Part shown: in pieces, positions 9,916-22,360 of the stretch | Layout: each line of letters begins with the position of its first letter | Numbering within the stretch: position 1 is the stretch's first letter | Assembly: GCF_017562075.2 (NCBI RefSeq) | Contig: NC_054082.1 | Location: 17,368,927 to 17,432,926 of the forward strand | Reading direction: 5' to 3' | From: Anopheles merus | Taxonomy: Eukaryota > Arthropoda > Insecta > Diptera > Culicidae | Length of the DNA: 64,000 bases | Notes under the pieces: generated by a model | Databases searched by the model: none | Told to the model about the DNA's origin: nothing | Seen by the model: only the letters and a program-made list of their open reading frames with translations | Made by a program: the position numbers and the translations under genes

Positions 9916-12900
9916 CTCTGTATTGGAGAAGTAAATGTTGGCCCAGAATTAGTTCCAGTTCAAGAGATTTCAGTTAAGAATGGAAGAATTGTAGCGTCAA
10001 AGAACATTCCATGGGCAGTAGTTGAAGCCCTTTCCGACAACACTAAACACTGAATCATCCATCTAACCCCGAAGGCCAACCCCTATCGATCAATCAACAG
10101 TTGCACGGCTGACGAATTTCAACACGCACCGCAATAACCGTTCACCGCGCGCGCGCACATTCATAACGGACACGCACTGGTCAATCGAATTATGTCACCT
10201 ATTTCCGCCTCTCCTTATATCTCTTTGTATTCGTCTTCTTCTACTTCTTCTTCTTCTTCTTCTTACCTAACTCTCTTTCCTCACGAAGGCATGCATACCG
10301 TAAAGGACGTTCAACCGTCCCCTTTCGCAAGTCGCACTCCAAAGCCAATGCCAAGTGTGGAGCACGGCATAACCTCGTTTACGGTAAAGAATGTGCTAAC
10401 CAGCCGACTGCACGATTTCCCGAAAAGAGATCCCCCGAGGGTGGAGGAGACAAACGGGAGTCACCCTTCATTTCTTCCCCTCACTTCTCTTCCTTGGCCC
10501 CTTCCTGTGCTTTTGTTTGTTTTGCACAACAATAGGCCCCGCGTACACGTTACGTGAAGGTGTAAGCATCCCTAAAGAGATAAACAGCTTTTACGTACGT
10601 GTGTGATTATGTACGTGTATGTGTGCCCTCTCCGCTAGATCGCTTCCATTTGATGCACCGTTAAATATTAGGAAGGAAGGTGAACACTGCGCGATCTGAC
10701 CTAAATCTTCCAATGTACTCTGCGACTGGGTTAGACACTGGGGGGCAGAGGGGGTCGGGTAAGACGATCGTCTATCGAACCAAAGCACCTTTCCTTCTCC
10801 TCCACATACCCTCGTTTTGTCGTCGTTCATGGGCCGATGTACTACTTTCTGCTGTACTGTACAGCACACACACATTCGAATTCTCCCGTCGAGATCTCCG
10901 GTCCTTGGAATGGCTGCAATCGTTGAAAACGTTGATGACGCTTCGGATGACTGGTTGGGTGATCTGTTGCTGTCCATTCCAACTCCATGCAATCGTGTGT
11001 TGCATAATGCAGCGCACGCACATCTCGACGTAACGCAGCCCTTTAGCACCCTTCTCGAATCCGTCTAGGCGTTCGTCGCCTGTTTCGAGAGTCGAGCCGA
11101 GTTTTTGGGGTGCAATTCGTTTCCTCCTCCTTCTTTCGGCACATAGCACGATCGCAGCCAGCTGAAGCTCCCCTACAGTACCTTGAACTTGATCTTCAGC
11201 TCTTTGCACATCAAGTGTGTGTTTACGTGTTTGTGTGTAGAGCCAACAACTGCTGCTGCTGCTGCTGCAAAAACACAATGGGTGGAGCACGATCATTCGT
11301 TCCCACACGTTTGGCCGGTGTGTGAAGCGCGCCCAATTTCCCGTTCGGCAGCAGCAAAACAAATCACGCATCCACCAAAGACAGCTGGATGTTCCGGTCA
11401 GCATACATGCAGCCCTGGCTGGCTACACCGGTCTCGCCCCCTTCCCTGTCGGTCTCAGATCATTGGTTTCGTTTTCAAGTTCATGAACTCCTGGCCGGTG
11501 CGAACCCAGGGAAATCCCGTTACGATATTATGCCCCTTCCCTCACGCACCCCCCCTCCCTCTCCCTGTACGTAAGCATTTCTGCTTCTCCCTTCTTGCTG
11601 TCCAACTCTCTTCTTCACTCTGTGAAACGTGGCGCACCATTCCTTATACTGCAGACCATACAGAGGGCCGCTCGGACAAACATGCCCATTATTATAGCAA
11701 TCTATATCTCCCCCGTGCTGAAAGTGCTCCTGGCCCGGCGGAGCGATAACAACGATCGGACAGTGGTGATCGCGTGTAGAAGAAGCAAAGCCCACAACCA
11801 CACTGCAAAAAGTAAATGCATTTAAATGGTACTGAACGCAACCATTTAAAACCCCGTTTCAAAAAGTGCATGCAAAAACAAACGCTCACGGATGCAAATC
11901 CGACAAAAGACAATATTTACCCAAAACCGACAGCCATGCAACGCCCGGGGTATGGCTTCAAGCATGAGCTAGTTTTATGAGTGCCTCGCGTTGTTCCGGC
12001 CAGGTGCGCGCCCGGACGGGTGTTGAATAAAAAAAAAACGGAACCATTTAAACAGTGCAGCAATAAATGCGCACTGTTTTCCAGTGACAGACACTCCCCA
12101 AAGAGGTCCTACAGCGGGGGGAGCATCTCCCTTCCCGGGGTGGCAAATGTGGGTTACAAACGCCAGGCTTCTGTTCTTGTGCCGTGAGCATATGATTGCA
12201 ATGCCAGCGCGACAAGCTCCCTGCTTTTGACATGCTTTGCTGGCTTACTACGTCGGATATTTTCTTTGCTCCGTGGGCCAAAAACACAATGGGTTCTGTC
12301 GCAGCTCACACGCACCGTTGCCCACCTTTCCAGTGGGAAGGGTGCCATCGGCGCGACACAGCCGCCAAGACTCTGGGCGGAAATTCAGGTTAATCAGTGC
12401 GATTCAGTTTACCCGCCTTATCGTCCGATTACAATCGCGACTCGTTGGCCGAGATGCGTGAGAACCAACCTCGTTTCTTCCGCTTAGCCCCCTCCGTATT
12501 GTTCAGCGGGGACCAGGGCGCCATGCCGGGAATGCGCCGTGGCTGTTGAGAATAAGGTGTTGGCGTGTTACACTTTCTCCTCCCGGGCTACGGAAGCTTA
12601 TGGGCGTATGGAAACGAACACGGCGCACAGTGTTTGCGTTTGCGAGGACAATTGTATCGAGAGGGAGGCTGTTTTTTTTTGGGTCATCTCCAATGCGTCT
12701 ATCGATCGGGCCGTGGAAAGGATGCGCCATCATCATCAGCAGCAAACGATATCCGTTTCGATCCGGTTCGATTTCATTTGTTATCGGGCGAGAGAAATTT
12801 GTTTTCAATTGAACGAGCGAGGGAAGCCCTAAAAACCACAAAAAGGCGCATCAAAAATTCATTCCGGGTAGAGGTAAAAATATGCCTCGGCAAGCAAAAC

Positions 12901-15627
12901 GAGGTTAACCATTAAAAAATAAGAAAGAAAAACATGCAAAGCGAATTGTGTGTCTGTGTATTTGAAAACGGACACAAACGGTTTGGGGCTCGCGCAAAGG
13001 GTTCGTCGCTTGCGGTAGCGTTGAACATGCTTGCACGCCTTCACAACAAAGCTCAACGCGCTGCGCCGCCTTTTCCCACCCTCACTACTCTCCGCTAGCC
13101 ACGTTTGTTGCCGTCGCGTACAACTCGCGCATGAGGTCACTACTTTCTCCGAGCGGTGACGCTTTAACGATCGATTAAGTTATTACCATACGAAAACCGA
13201 CCGACGAGGGAATCCCAACCAACCGCCCGTCACTGTCGGGTGCGGTGACCATAATCGCTGTGTCGCTGGGGCTTTTTTTCATACAAATGCAAACAAACAC
13301 ACACACACACACACACACATACACACACACACTTTCGACTAATTATTGCATTCTTTTTGCAATGGATCATCTCCACAAGGGGGTACAGTTAGATCGCCAT
13401 GAAACGACACACCTTGGCGTTGGTCGTCTCGGCGGCACGGCGATCGTCATTTAATAACGATTACCCAAAAACGGAATGTGGAGCTTGCTTCCTGCTCCCC
13501 AAATGCAGGCGTTCCAAAACGGTTTTTCCCGAAAGGGGTCGCAATATTCTGCTGTGTTCCCTTGCGCCGGGCACAGACGGCAGACGGCCTCATTCCCGTT
13601 TGGCCACAACCACTAAAGGCAAAGTTCATTCACACCAGCGCACTTGCGACCGCCGGGCGGGGACGTAGTCGCACGTCATCGGTTAGCCTACTTCGATGGA
13701 GCATCGTCGTCAAGAAGCTTCTCTCGAACGACAGACACACACACACACAAACCCACAAACACTGTATCAAAGCAAAGCATCCAAGATCTCAGCCATGAAT
13801 CTCTGTGCTTGTGTTTTTTTCTGTCTATTTCATCAATTTTGTCGTTAAAGCCTTCCAGCAGCGAATGGAGAAGAGGGCGTGAAAAAACTTTCCTCTCGTA
13901 CACCGTGTTTTTTTTTTTTTGTTGTGTTGTGTGTTCCTTCCCAACGTTTCTTGTAACAAGTCCGAGAGAACAAGAAGCCATTTGAATGTGTGTTACGCGT
14001 TTGCAAAAGAGGGAACCAGTGCGGATGGAGAGGCCGCCCTTGGCCTCCACAGAGCAGTGACCAACATTCTAGGCAACAGGCTTACACCTAGAGATTCTTA
14101 CCGTTATAGTGTGGTGGTTGTGGTCCACGATGACCGCGAGAAACGTGGAACAGCCGTACGAACGAGCGAACGAGCGCACGGACGAAGAACAGAAGTCGAC
14201 GACCAAACACACCGATGAGGTCCGGTTCGTTGTCGCCTACTGGGAGGGCACCAAGGGCTGTGTAGTTCTACTTTCCTTCTGAATCGGCAGTACTTTCGAG
14301 AGCACTCGCCCACAGGGAATGGAACGGAATGCACGGAATTCAATGCACTGAAAGTCCGTACCAACCACAAACTTGGTCTACCGCGAGGATCACTTTGCTA
14401 GCGAGATAGCACTGTAGAGGAGCACACAAAATCACACACGCTATTCTATCACTCGCGCACTCCGAAAAACCAAGTCCACAAATCTTTCCGCTTCGGGGGC
14501 TTTGGCTCCCCTACTCACGTTGAAAGTGTCCTGGATGAATTATTTGATGTTTTCACAAGCACCCAGAACTCGCCTACTATCTGGGACAGAGGGGCTACGC
14601 CCATCCGAAGACCGAACGTTACTATGCCAACCGTCTTTTTGTTAGCGTTTCCCCCGCCAAGGTGTATAGCACCGAGCGCAATAAGTACTCAAACTCACTT
14701 GTAGCTAAACCTTCAGCGCCTCGACCGATTGGGCACAGTTTGTTTGGGAAAGTTGGACACCTTTCCCCGGGGGGCACTCCAGAATTCGATCCTCTTCTGC
14801 TTTGCCTTTTGCGCGCGTACGAACCAGGTTCTGCTTCGTACGTCCGTTCGGGTTGAATATCGACTGCAGACTGGAACCGGAACGTGCGGTTCCGTGGCAG
14901 ATAAAAAGAAGCAACTTACACAATTTCTTCTCCCGCTGCCTCTGTCTGTCTCTGCTTGCTCTCGCGCATCATGCAGCTCCCTCAGCACGCCCAACCCCTC
15001 CCATTTGGATGGCGCTCTGGCCTGTTGTTGCCTCTCCGGTTTGGGGCTAGCTGGCTGGCTGGTGGGCTGGCGGGCTTCTCGTGCTTCGTGTTTGTTGTGT
15101 GCGTTCGTTACCATTCTTGGAGCCGGGTTGGGAGAAAGTATAGCGGAATGGGTTTGGAATACATCGCCACGGGAGGTTGGAAGCGATCTTACCAGATCTT
15201 TTGAATTGGTTAAGATCGATAGAGATTTTTGGTCTGTGGCGGCCGAGGCAGTACTTAAGACATTCCAAGGGGTTGTGGCTTCTTTGGAGATCATTTCAGT
15301 TATGCGTTAAGGGTACAGTCCAAGATGACTGTACGTTGGGTGTTGAGTTTTTTGTTGAAGAAATACATATACATGACTATCTTATGAGTTGATTGTTACT
15401 ATTCTAGTTTTATAGATAAAACTGATATTTAGTAAACTGGAAAGGTAAATGGGACAAATAGTCAATCGTACGGATAAACTCTGAGCGAGCTTATGATCTT
15501 ATATCAATATGCTACAAATATTGTGATATTATTAAGTTTAATTCATTTAGTAGAAGAATAGTTTTATTATTTCACATCTACTATCATTTTCAGACACTGG
15601 AATCAATCATCGTTCGCTACTCGCTGG

Positions 15628-15635
15628 TATAAATA
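15628..15635 (+). promoter_or_regulatory. TATA-like octamer (TATAAATA) in a gene-poor region
   Basis: TATAAATA is followed about 90 bp downstream by a GTGAGT donor-like site near 15730. This could be a promoter plus short noncoding first exon, but no transcript can be shown from sequence and AT-rich DNA produces such matches by chance. Confidence 0.15.
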
Positions 15636-17770
15636 AACCCCAGGATATATCTGAAGCTCGATTTTTCGTTCAAATATCTCTAGCTTCTCGAACCATCATG
15701 ATCTATCAACAGCTGCGTTGAAGTTGGCGTGAGTAAATCGACACTCCAAGCTCAAAGGGGGGGGAGATCGGATGCATCTTTCCCTTCAGCCGCACACATG
15801 CAAACACATTACACATGCAGACACGCAGCAATGGCATGCAGAGGCATGAGACCACAAATCAAATCTGTACAGGTTTGTATGATTTTCTTGCATTCTTGTT
15901 CCCGCAAAGCCTTTACCGAACGGCCGCTGTACGGTTAGCAGCTGATGAGTAGGGTAATTAGCCCTGCTCGCTCCAACTCCTGCATCATCCTCCTATCCCC
16001 TCTTCGACCAACCGGCATCTCTTAAGCATTCTAAGCGAGCCTCACGCACGGCTCACTCTCTCTCTCTCCAAGAACCTGCTACCTCCAGAAGCTTCCCCTG
16101 TTAGCCACTATTCGCTGTTTAGACACGCATAAAGCAACCCAACCGTGAAATGAATGTTTATTTGTTCGAGCCACCTTGGGCTGTGCATCCTTGGGAATTG
16201 TCCGGTGTAACCAGGGTCCCGGTTTTGCGCTTAGGCAAAGAAGGAAAAGTCCCACCGAGTCGCATTAAGATGCACTAAAACGGTGCTAGCGGAAGGCAAT
16301 TTGGCGCGCTGCCTTTGAGAGTCCATCACGGGGTGCTTGACCACCGGCCGCTGCCGGTGCTGTGCTGTTGGTGATCGACCCTGACCACGGCGCAAAGGCG
16401 AGCACTGTTCGCTGACCTCGCGGCGAACATCGTCACTTTAACTTCGAAAGTCCGGCCGGATAATTGTTCCGGAGCGCGCGCGCGCGATCGCGCGATCGTT
16501 ATTATGTTGTTAGTGGTAACACTTTGCATGATTTCTCTCGCCGCGGGATGCGCTGGACTGGCAGCATTACGCACCGAGCCATCTTCAATCTCGGGCCATT
16601 TTCCCGGTGCGGTGCGGTGTGTTTTGGAGTGCCGGGATGTTTACCGCCGCTGCTGGTTATCGATTTGTACACACTTTCAAATGGTTATGGTGCCCGTGCT
16701 CGAGCATCTATGCGGGGATCTATGACCTGATGATCGTACGCACACACACACATCGAGATGATCGCCCATCGTAATGCAGCGGACCAAATTTGCTTCTTTC
16801 GAGCCCAAATAAAAGCGGAGATGGCGCCCCCTCGCTCCGCGTGTATGTTAGTGTAATAACAATTTGCCGCCCGCTCAAGCCCGCTCACTAGGGCCTCTGT
16901 TACCCGCCCCAAGCTGGAATCGGCACAATCTATGTCTCGAGCTCACCTCCTTTCTCTGGTGGCTGGTGGCGGGAAGAGGGTGCGGATAGATGGGAAGCAG
17001 CAAACATCTTGATGAAGATGGAGAGGCATTATTTTGGGCGAGCTGCGATGAGAAGTAGCATTATTTCCGCAGGCCTACGGCTGTCAATCTGCACAATCAC
17101 CAAATGCCCGGCCGTCCCTAGCGGGGCCCACGATCGCACGGTGCCTTCCACAGGACGGAAATTAGTCCACACGAATCAACGCCAATGACGGGAAATTTCC
17201 GCCCTGGCAAAACGGTAGTAAAAGGCCATTCTCTTCATCTCTCTTGCTCTCGCTCGCATCTCTTCAGTGGCTTTATCGCTCCTATCTACGACTGGTTAGG
17301 TACGGCGAGGGCTCCTCCCCGCCCGGTTCCCAAGCATTCTTGTCGGGCAGCAAAACTGCCGCTACAATTGCACAAACGCCTGGGAACTGCAATGGACCAT
17401 CTCGATCACCGGGAGGGATCGCTCCGATCGCTTAAGTTTGTGGCTTCATCGCGCCACTCCAATCGTTCGAGCAGGGGTACGGTGAGCACTCGCCACGCAA
17501 CTTGCTCTCGGGCATGTAAAGCAGCGCGACCAAACCCCCGACCAAACGGTATAATTATCGCGTTAAGCACATTGGCATGGCTTGCTGCCCAAACAGCCAG
17601 CTGTGCTGTGCACTACCACCACTACTTGCGGCGAATCAATTAGCCGCGTGTTATGCTTATGTTGGCGCCCGATCGCAGAACATTAGCGCGAAACGATTAG
17701 CGCCACCATCGCCTTGCAGGGGGAAGCGATCGTGTTGGGTAGCTGTATCTGTGGCAAAAAAAACACGCAT

Positions 17771-17790
17771 AAGTACCCTATAGGGTACTT
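17771..17790. repeat. Perfect 20-bp palindrome
   Basis: AAGTACCCTA followed directly by TAGGGTACTT, with no loop. It could be a symmetric protein-binding site or chance; no gene lies within 1.5 kb. Confidence 0.5.
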
Positions 17791-18545
17791 AAACTATTTC
17801 CTTGTTAGCTTGTGTTAATTTATTGACATTAGCTCCGTTTTTCCTTAACTGCAGTCGGTTGATTAATGAATACGCTGCCGTGCTCCCGAAATTTTAACGC
17901 CAACGATATGGCCGAGGCGAAGAGCACACAATTTTGTTGGTGAGGATGGTAATCGGATTATCATAAGCAGCCCACGGCCGGTGGAAATTGGGGTGACCCT
18001 TCTCCCACGTTGCGAGGAAGGGTGACGTGGGGGGAGGGTGGAGGACAATTATACAATTCAACTGCAGGAACATCCCCCCAGGAGTGGCATGATTTCATTG
18101 TATCCCGGTAATAATGACCTGTGGAAGCGTTCGTGACCCAAATCGCCCTCATGACTCTCTCTCACTCTCTCTGGGGCGAAAAAGCAGAGCATCGTTTTGG
18201 GGGAGAATGCTATGTACCTGCTGTTGTTGTGATTTATTTTTTATTTCGATGTTTTGAACCAAGTTAGGAATCGAATTAGGCTGGACTAGATCATATTTTT
18301 TTAAAGAGGGAAGGAGAAGAGAGCGAGGTGGTACTTGATTGGATCGACTACAGCAGATCGAGAAGGGAAGATACTTTCCACAGCTGCCCTTCGGAAATTG
18401 TGTGTGTGTGTGAAAGGCAAAGTCACCAATTAATTCAAGCGTCATATACTTTTATTCAGGGCAACTAGCTTTGAGATGCTTGAAGCACAGCCAGTGTTGT
18501 TAAAATCCCAGAACAATTGGAACAATTTAATGGTTTCAGCTAAAA

Positions 18546-18656
18546 TTCTTTGAAATTATTGTATGAATAAGATGTAAACACATATTTTAAATGCGTCATC
18601 TACTGACGCATTTAAAATATGTGTTTACATCTTATTCATACAATAATTTCAAAGAA
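18546..18656. repeat. Perfect 53-bp inverted repeat with 5-nt loop
   Basis: The left arm 18546-18598 and the right arm 18604-18656 are exact reverse complements over all 53 bases, separated by TCTAC (18599-18603). Identity ends abruptly on both sides. The arms are AT-rich (for example TATTTTAAATGCGTCA at the inner end). RNA from either strand would form a near-perfect 53-bp hairpin. It lies about 0.8 kb upstream of the SDR-like gene. Origin could be a fold-back duplication, a small mobile element, a hairpin RNA locus or an assembly artefact. Confidence 0.9.
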
Positions 18657-19458
18657 CATAAATTAGTTGTAATGTTTTTCACGTACCAGCTCTCATCGAT
18701 TTCAATAACGTCCATTTCGAACGAACATCGATTTGGTGAAGAAAGCGACGAAACACCCATTCCAGTACACAACTCGTGCCGTATAAACACACGAGGGCGG
18801 CCGAAGCTAACGGGCCGCCCCGTCCAGCCGCGGTTTGTTATGACATTTGCAACAGTCCGTGAAGAGAACGTACACGCACTTTCAACGCTTTTTGCGTGCA
18901 ATTTTAAACTCCAACAGGTAAATAGCAAAAACCCATCAACGTTTAAAAGGGACAACTGCAGTTTAACAGGCACAGTGTAGTATTGGCCGACATTCTCGAC
19001 AGGTGCACAACAAACCAGCCTCCCGTACCAGAGACTAGGTTGATTTCCAGGGTTGACTGACTTTACGCATGTTCTCGCAAGTGTCGTCACCGTCATCGAC
19101 GTACGTGCGGGTCCATTTCGGACGGACTTTGGATTTGGAGATAAACACACCGAATCAGCTGCCCAAAGCCCGTGGAGTGGTGTGATTAGCAGCTCGTCAA
19201 GTACCGTGCAGCCCGCAGTCCCCGAGAAGGTAAGCGTTCTTCGACCCTCTTCCACTGTTGACTGTCCTGTGGGGTATTGGGGGGTGCTTGCGTCCCGTCG
19301 CGAAGGGATTAACGGGAAGCGTGTGATACCGTTCGCGAGCTGTGGCTGGAACATGCGCGTAGTTCTACTAATTAAATTTAACCTCTGTGTTGTGTGTGTG
19401 TATTGGTGTGTGCTGCGTGGATATGATATGCTCTAATCGCGAACGATTATTGCGCTAG

Positions 19459-20816
19459 ACTTCGGCTTCGCAACAATGACCAACCAATACGTGACGCGGT
19501 TCCATGTAAGTAGCAAAAGCTCTGTTGTGGTTCGTTTTGATTGGTTTCCCGCACGCAAATTGCACACACGCCCGTCCTCGTGAAAATAATGGAGAGGAGA
19601 GTAATGAGATCTGTCGCAACCAATAACCGGCACCGCTTGCTGTGTGTTTTGCTTTTAGTCGTCCGAAGCGAAGGAAAGCCCGCGCCGATTGCCCGCCTGG
19701 CTCGACTGTCACCGGAAGCCCGTTTCGATGATCTTACGGCTGTACGCCACGCTGATCTTCTGCTGGGATGTGCTGATCATCTTGGTGCAGTTCTTTCTCA
19801 CCTTGCTGCAGTCGCTGTTCCACCAGATCCGGGCACCGAAGGCCAAATGTCTCACCGGGGAAGTGGCAGCCGTAAGTAATGAGGAGCCGATAAAAGTATG
19901 GAGCAGCCATTTGATTTGTTTGTGTGTTTCCCTCACTCAGGTTGTCGGTAGCGGTCGGGGTGTCGGATACGATCTGGCCCTACAGCTGGCGGCGTTAGGC
20001 GTGAAGGTGGCCTGCATCGACGTGAACGCAACGGACAACGAGCTGTTGGTGAAGAAAATACAGTCGTCGGGCGGTGTGGCCAGCGCGTTCGAATGTGACG
20101 TTACGAGCAAGGTGGAGGTCGGCCGTACGGTGGCTGCGATCGAGGGCAGCCTCGGCCCGATCAGCATGCTATTTCACAGCTGCAACGTGCCGAGCGCACG
20201 TAGCCTTGTCACCGAAGCGCCACCGATCGAAACCACACTGAATGTTGGCGTAGTGTCACACTTTTTGGTAGGCATTAACTTTTCACCCGTTCGTATGAGT
20301 CGAGGGATCGTGACACGTTTCACTAACCGCGGTTAATTTTTCTCTACCTCTGCTTCCCTCCCTTGACGACAGCTGCTGGAAGCGATACTTCCCAAAATGA
20401 AAAAAATGGCCCACGGACACATCGTCTTCCTGACCTCGGTGGCCGGCGTCAGTGGGCTGAAGCACCAGATGCCACTGGCCGTGTCCCAGTTCGCCGTCCA
20501 GGGTCTGTACGAGTCCACGCTGGAGGAGCTGCGCATCGAAAAGCGGCAGCACACGATCCACACAACGCTCGTCCACATCTACCCGTTCATCATCACCGAC
20601 CACTGTCTGAACGACATTCGGCTGCGCATTTCGTCCGCGTTCGGGCGCATCCGGTCGGACGAGGCCGCCCAGCGTATTATAGCGGGCGTGCGGCGCAACG
20701 AGCTGGAGATTAGTATACCGAAATATTTGCTCTTCGTTAGCCATCTGCTGCGGCTGCTGCCCCGCCGGGCGTCGCTGCTGTTGCGCGAACTGATCGATAC
20801 AGGGGTGGATTTGTGA
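19459..20816 (+). CDS. Membrane-anchored SDR-family protein with degenerate active site (337 aa)
   Basis: Coding exons: 19476-19505, 19659-19871, 19941-20267, 20373-20816, all phase 0, with good GT-AG ends. The leading exon starts at 19459 after an acceptor, and an in-frame TAG lies upstream, fixing the ATG at 19476. A 5' UTR exon probably ends at the GAGAAG|gtaagc donor at 19229. Residues about 34-66 form a hydrophobic N-terminal anchor as in SDR16C/17beta-HSD11/13-type proteins. The cofactor loop reads VGSGRGVG (residues 83-90), keeping the glycines but not the Thr of TGxxxGxG. The family Asn position is Gly184 (NVGVVSHF), Ser is kept (about S212 in LTSVAG), but the YxxxK motif reads LAVSQ: Tyr is Leu225 and Lys is Gln229. 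Known family chemistry needs Tyr and Lys, so this is probably a non-catalytic SDR, perhaps lipid-droplet or ER bound. Confidence 0.85.
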
Positions 20817-21231
20817 GTGGGGGGGGGGGGGGTACGAACGAACCGAAAGGGAGGGACGAGGACAGTGCGCCAGAACACCAAATCAGTGTCGACGATCGTG
20901 ACGATCGGTTCGACGCAATCGAGAGAAAGAGAGATAGGATTAATGTTGTTGTTTTCTTTTTGCTATTACGTTTTATAATCGTTTAGTTGTTTATTTTTTC
21001 CTTTCGAAAGATACTCCAACAAGTACACGATGTGAGTCTGTGTGTGTGCACACGATGTTGTAAAATGCAAAACACCAAAAGATAATACATTCGAACGTGT
21101 AAAACAATCAGCTTCCCGTTCTTCCATTATTACGTTTAGCTTTTCCACATTCTCGTTTCCAATTCTTTACACTGATGCGGAGCTTGTTCGATTTTGTACC
21201 CTGTTTCTCTCTCTCTCTCTCTCCAGCCTCG

Positions 21232-22360
<1,129 letters not shown>

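Larger units (their letters stand above)
9916..18545. other. About 8.6 kb with no supported gene
   Basis: I see no family-like or long coding exon on either strand. It contains TCT/TTC repeats (10227-10265), CA repeats (13296-13332), poly-T runs, a GA/CT-rich stretch, a CGCG-rich palindromic patch (16475-16496) and a perfect 20-bp palindrome at 17771-17790. It may be upstream regulatory DNA or large 5' introns for flanking genes. Short frames of up to about 190-210 codons here look random in composition. Confidence 0.5.

Noticed and set aside
10772..11404. 210-codon minus-strand open frame
   Set aside because: Low-complexity, Cys/Arg/Ser-rich, no homology features or start context; likely chance.
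11269..12295. Repeated 15-mer AAAAACACAATGGGT-type sequence at two sites
   Set aside because: Only about 15 bases match and the flanks differ, so there is no evidence of a larger repeat.
14713..15310. Overlapping 193-codon open frames on both strands
   Set aside because: Random-looking composition, no splice-supported extension and no recognisable domain; mutual antisense frames of equal length are typical of chance in GC-rich DNA.
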